From Magnetococcales bacterium HCHbin5 (GTDB taxonomy: Bacteria; Pseudomonadota; Magnetococcia; Magnetococcales; Magnetaquicoccaceae), in assembly GCA_002753505.1 (NCBI GenBank), contig PEAG01000013.1, positions 1 to 57,456 of the forward strand: DNA of 57,456 nucleotides, given 5' to 3'. Position numbers and translations under genes: made by a program. A model generated the notes under the pieces. The model ran no database searches. It was given only the letters and a program-made list of their open reading frames with translations, and was not told the DNA's origin. Positions 54,618 through 57,456 of the stretch are shown in pieces (position 1 is the stretch's first letter; each line of letters opens with the position of its first letter).

Positions 54618-55289
54618 ATGGCTGTCAAAATTGCAGAAAAAATAGTGGCCTGCGAGGTGGTGCAGGAGGATGCGGCTCCGGCTCCGACGGCGGCTCCGGT
54701 CAAGGCGGCGGAAAAGCCGGGGGTACTGCCGCTGGTGCGGGAGGAGGAGGGTAATGTCATCCACATGCAGCCGCTGATGAAGCGGCCGGTTGAGCTGCGG
54801 GGCTCCACCTACAAGATAAAGACCCCGCTCTCTGAGCATGCCTTGTATGTGACCATCAACGATGTGGAGGTCAACGGCAAGCGTCGGCCGTTCGAGATAT
54901 TTATCAACTCGAAAAACATGGAAAATTTTGCCTGGATTGTGGCGTTGACCCGGGTGATTTCGGCGGTTTTCCGGCATGCGGGGGATGCCACCTTTCTGGT
55001 GGAGGAGTTGCGTTCCGTGTTTGATCCCCGGGGGGGCTATTTCAAGCCGGGCGGCAAATACATGCCCAGTCTGGTGGCCGAGATCGGGGAGTGTCTGGAA
55101 CGCCACATGACCAACATTGGCATTTTAAAGCCCCTGGAAATTTCCGAAGAGTTGCAGGCCAAGCGGGTGGTTGCCAAGGAGGGGGGATTGAGCGGCGGCA
55201 GCCTCTGCCCCAAATGCAGCCAACTGGCAGTAGTGCGACTGGACGGCTGCGACACCTGTCTGGAGTGTGGATATTCCAAGTGTGGATAG
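54618..55289 (+). CDS. nrdJb: Class II ribonucleotide reductase accessory subunit (TSCPD domain)
   Basis: A 223-residue protein matching NrdJb, the separate C-terminal part of a split class II reductase. After a Pro/Ala-rich N-terminus, residues about 60-170 form the TSCPD-type domain (LYVTINDVEVNGKRRPFEIF). The C-terminus has a cysteine cluster, CPKC and CDTCLECGYSKC, likely a zinc site or the thiol pair that re-reduces the active site. It is 56 bases downstream of nrdJa, with AGAGGAG near the ATG. The next gene starts 12 bases later but has very different base composition. Confidence 0.92.
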   Translation: MAVKIAEKIVACEVVQEDAAPAPTAAPVKAAEKPGVLPLVREEEGNVIHMQPLMKRPVELRGSTYKIKTPLSEHALYVTINDVEVNGKRRPFEIFINSKNMENFAWIVALTRVISAVFRHAGDATFLVEELRSVFDPRGGYFKPGGKYMPSLVAEIGECLERHMTNIGILKPLEISEELQAKRVVAKEGGLSGGSLCPKCSQLAVVRLDGCDTCLECGYSKCG

Positions 55290-55301
55290 AGGGGGCGTGC
55301 A

Positions 55302-56684
55302 GTGAAATTTCACTTCAAAAACATCGGGCTCATTAAAAATGCCTCCGTTGAACTGGGCGATCTGACCATATTGGCGGGTCCGAACAATACCGGAAAAACC
55401 TATATCTCCTATACCCTGTATGGATTTTTTGAAACATGGATTGATCATTTTTCTTTGGGAGATGAAATACAACGAATTGTTGAAGAACTGAAATCGACCA
55501 GACACGCAAAATTGGATCTAAGCAGGGTTGATTTTGAGAAAATATTTTCCGATTCGACCAAACAATATACTCTTCGTATGTATGAAATTTTTAGTGCCAG
55601 AAGGGAGGAATTTCAGAGGGCTGAGTTTCTCATGGAGGTCGAGAGTCCGCTTAAGGTTTTAACAAACAATAAAAAAGAACGATCAATAAAAGGGAATTTT
55701 AAAGGGGCTGTACTGTTGATTAAGTTGCACTTTGTAGGTGATGCCCCATTCATCAGTTTTAGCCTGGATGACAAGATTGACAACTTGATACTGGATGATG
55801 GTTTTATAAGTCACGGGATTGCCAGGATTATTTTCCCCTCATTTTTCTCGGATTCCTATATCTGTGTTTCTGAACGGCTTGGCATCCCTCTTTTTTATAG
55901 AGATTTAGATATACAAAAGATTGAGATGGTTGAACAACTGCAAAAATTGACAGATGACCCGGAATCGAGAGATCCGATCGTCGGTTTCTCCAAAATACTC
56001 AAAGGAATACGCACACGATATGCACTGCCTGTGAGAGATAATATTGACTTTATCCGTTCTATTCCAGACTTTATTAAAAATGACAGCTCAACAGGTATTG
56101 CTGAACTGAATGAATATATTATATCGATGACGGGTGGGGTTTATCGTCACAAGCTAGAAGAGGGACTGCTGTTTTCCTCCAAGCCTTACAGCAGAGCCAA
56201 CAAATTTTCTTTGACAAGCAACCTGTGGTCGTCATCAGTCAAATCCCTGTCATACCTGTTTTTTTATCTTAAGCATGTCGCCGAATCAGGTCATCTGCTC
56301 ATCATTGACGAGCCGGAAATACACCTCACACCCAAAAACCAGATCATTCTGGCTAGGCTGTTGGCTGCCTGTGTTGGCAAAGGGATCAAGGTTCTGGTCA
56401 CAACCCACAGTGATTATCTGATTAAAGAGTTTAATAATTTGATCATGCTGCACAACTTGTCAGAAAATGACCGTACCGATTTTTTGAGTCAGCCCAAATC
56501 TCCCTATAAACCCAGTGAAATGCTTAATCCTGACCGGGTCAGGGCGTATGTTTGCCAGAAAGGGGGGGTCACTCCCTGCCCGATAGATCAATATGGCATC
56601 AGCGTAGCTTTCATGGATGAGGCCATCCATGAAATCAACGAAACCGCCAATGACCTGATGAACCGGATAGACAGGGAGCATTGA
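55302..56684 (+). CDS. RecF/OLD-like AAA ATPase of a putative defence pair
   Basis: A 460-residue ATPase of the ABC-like AAA_15/AAA_21 group, members of which drive many anti-phage systems. Walker A is GPNNTGKT (26-33), Walker B is LLIIDEPEIHLTP with Asp336 and Glu337, and the switch histidine is His369 in TTHSDYL. The roughly 300-residue insert between them is helical and shows no TOPRIM motif, unlike OLD or GajA proteins. The C-terminal QYGISVAFMDEAIHEINE tail is typical of such stand-alone ATPases. The start is GTG with AGGGGG upstream. The gene is clearly more AT-rich than nrdJb just before it, suggesting horizontal transfer. Confidence 0.85.
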   Translation: MKFHFKNIGLIKNASVELGDLTILAGPNNTGKTYISYTLYGFFETWIDHFSLGDEIQRIVEELKSTRHAKLDLSRVDFEKIFSDSTKQYTLRMYEIFSARREEFQRAEFLMEVESPLKVLTNNKKERSIKGNFKGAVLLIKLHFVGDAPFISFSLDDKIDNLILDDGFISHGIARIIFPSFFSDSYICVSERLGIPLFYRDLDIQKIEMVEQLQKLTDDPESRDPIVGFSKILKGIRTRYALPVRDNIDFIRSIPDFIKNDSSTGIAELNEYIISMTGGVYRHKLEEGLLFSSKPYSRANKFSLTSNLWSSSVKSLSYLFFYLKHVAESGHLLIIDEPEIHLTPKNQIILARLLAACVGKGIKVLVTTHSDYLIKEFNNLIMLHNLSENDRTDFLSQPKSPYKPSEMLNPDRVRAYVCQKGGVTPCPIDQYGISVAFMDEAIHEINETANDLMNRIDREH

Positions 56685-56686
56685 AA

Positions 56687-57322
56687 ATGTCTGCCGAGGA
56701 CTACTTGAGAGAGATACTCGCGCCGCGGGTAATCGTTGGCGGAGACACCAGGGATCCGAAGAGAACTGTGGTTAAACTTCAAGAAAAATTGCAACCCAAA
56801 AATAAAATTTTACTCTACGTGCCACCGGGTTCCGTTGTCTTTCACCTGGATACGTTTCCGGCAAAATCGCCTTTTCTGAACAGTAAAAAAAATTTACACA
56901 AAGGGTGTGACTATGTCGTTTTCTGTCCATACCGGGAAAAATATTGGTTTGTTTTGATCGAACTGAAATCCAGTGATACCGCCGGTGCGGAAATACAACT
57001 CAGTTATTCGATCGCCTTTGTTCGCTATCTGCGTGAATTGATCTTCCTGCATGAGGGAGATGGCTGCCGATATGAATTGACTTGCCTTTTGTTCTCTTCG
57101 GCACCCAAATTTACCAAAAAAACACCCACCCATCCAGGAAAAGATCGCTTTCGTGTCTACCGCATGCCAAGCAATCCCGATCGTTTATCCTATTATGCAT
57201 TTCCCTACTCTCAAACATTTAACTTGGACCTATTATTGGATTCTGAACCACAAGCCAGCAAAAGCCATCAACATGATCTGTTGAATGCACAGCGATGCTA
57301 TTATAAAGAGCCAGAGCCATAA
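56687..57322 (+). CDS. Putative PD-(D/E)XK nuclease partnered with the ATPase
   Basis: A 211-residue protein with no family I can name. Its middle reads CDYVVF, then about 13 residues, then FVLIELKSS, then EIQLSYS: the Asp75...Glu92-x-Lys94 spacing plus Gln104 and Tyr107 fits the PD-(D/E)XK restriction-type nuclease core with a QxxxY-like helix. The ATG comes two bases after the ATPase stop codon, with AGGGAGC upstream, so the two are cotranscribed. It shares the AT-rich composition of the ATPase gene. If the motif is right, this is the effector. An inactive or non-nuclease member of the fold is the main alternative. Confidence 0.6.
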   Translation: MSAEDYLREILAPRVIVGGDTRDPKRTVVKLQEKLQPKNKILLYVPPGSVVFHLDTFPAKSPFLNSKKNLHKGCDYVVFCPYREKYWFVLIELKSSDTAGAEIQLSYSIAFVRYLRELIFLHEGDGCRYELTCLLFSSAPKFTKKTPTHPGKDRFRVYRMPSNPDRLSYYAFPYSQTFNLDLLLDSEPQASKSHQHDLLNAQRCYYKEPEP

Positions 57323-57323
57323 C

Positions 57324-57365
57324 ATGCTCTTTACCGGCCTTGATCATCGTTTCGTCCACTGCCAC
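57324..57365 (-). pseudogene. Possible scrap of a DDE transposase
   Basis: On the minus strand fourteen codons read VAVDETMIKAGKEH, resembling the segment around the first catalytic Asp (the VDET motif) in IS6/IS240-like transposases. A TGA lies a few codons upstream and the nuclease gene end follows immediately, so nothing longer survives in the window. It may mark the edge of the transferred segment. The match is short and could be chance. The remaining bases to the window end (57366-57456) show no gene. Confidence 0.3.
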
Positions 57366-57456
57366 CCCCCATCACGCAGCGAGCAACCGGAGCTGTGAGA
57401 CTGGCTGAGACCGCCGCTTCGCAGGTCTTGCTGGCAAGTCGATCCTATCCAGCAAA

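Overview
The window comes from a Gram-negative, high-GC bacterium that oxidises or reduces sulfur compounds. It carries a sat-aprB-aprA dissimilatory sulfur operon, a split B12-dependent ribonucleotide reductase, an RND efflux system, many two-component and c-di-GMP proteins, and an unusual concentration of phosphate transporters. This mix, together with dense hairpin-rich intergenic repeats, suggests a magnetotactic-coccus-like proteobacterium (Magnetococcia or a relative). That placement is inference: no magnetosome gene or rRNA is present to confirm it.

Layout. 1-900: the 3' end of a group II intron inserted inside a hairpin of a long intergenic repeat. 0.9-4.1 kb: a PAS/GAF histidine kinase and an NtrC-type sigma-54 activator, followed by a 140-bp tandem array. 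5.2-8.6 kb: a large secreted serralysin-like zinc protease with RTX repeats and about 70 octapeptide repeats. 9.2-10.1 kb: a YkgJ-type cysteine-cluster protein between two repeat elements. 11.0-15.5 kb (minus strand): rdgB, sat, aprB, aprA. 15.8-18.2 kb: hisF, hisI, a cytidylate-kinase-like gene, hisE. 18.4-25.3 kb: an HD-GYP response regulator, a BarA-like hybrid kinase and a GGDEF-EAL protein. 25.4-26.2 kb: a HIT protein and the RNase P RNA. 26.3-28.7 kb: a PiT phosphate transporter with a DUF47 partner. 29.1-32.7 kb: a second kinase/sigma-54 activator pair, paralogous to the first. 33.6-39.5 kb: a solo IS630-like helix-turn-helix protein, a small membrane protein, then pit, two tandem DUF47 genes and a Na/Pi cotransporter. 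40.2-46.7 kb: three small unknown genes, divergent from an OMF-MFP-RND efflux operon. 47.3-49.2 kb: smpB, a cytochrome c, dapA. 49.5-52.2 kb: an ATPase plus TPR-protein pair. 52.4-55.3 kb: nrdJa and nrdJb. 55.3-57.3 kb: an AT-rich pair encoding a RecF/OLD-like ATPase and a probable PD-(D/E)XK nuclease, next to a possible transposase scrap.

Two gene pairs look like candidate conflict or defence modules: the ATPase/nuclease pair at the right end and the ATPase/TPR pair just upstream of the ribonucleotide reductase. The other notable structure is a family of six non-coding composite elements (about 0.5-0.85 kb). Each is built from two related but distinct inverted arms, and each has tandem expansions that nearly always involve its outer hairpin. 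No tRNA, rRNA or CRISPR array was seen.
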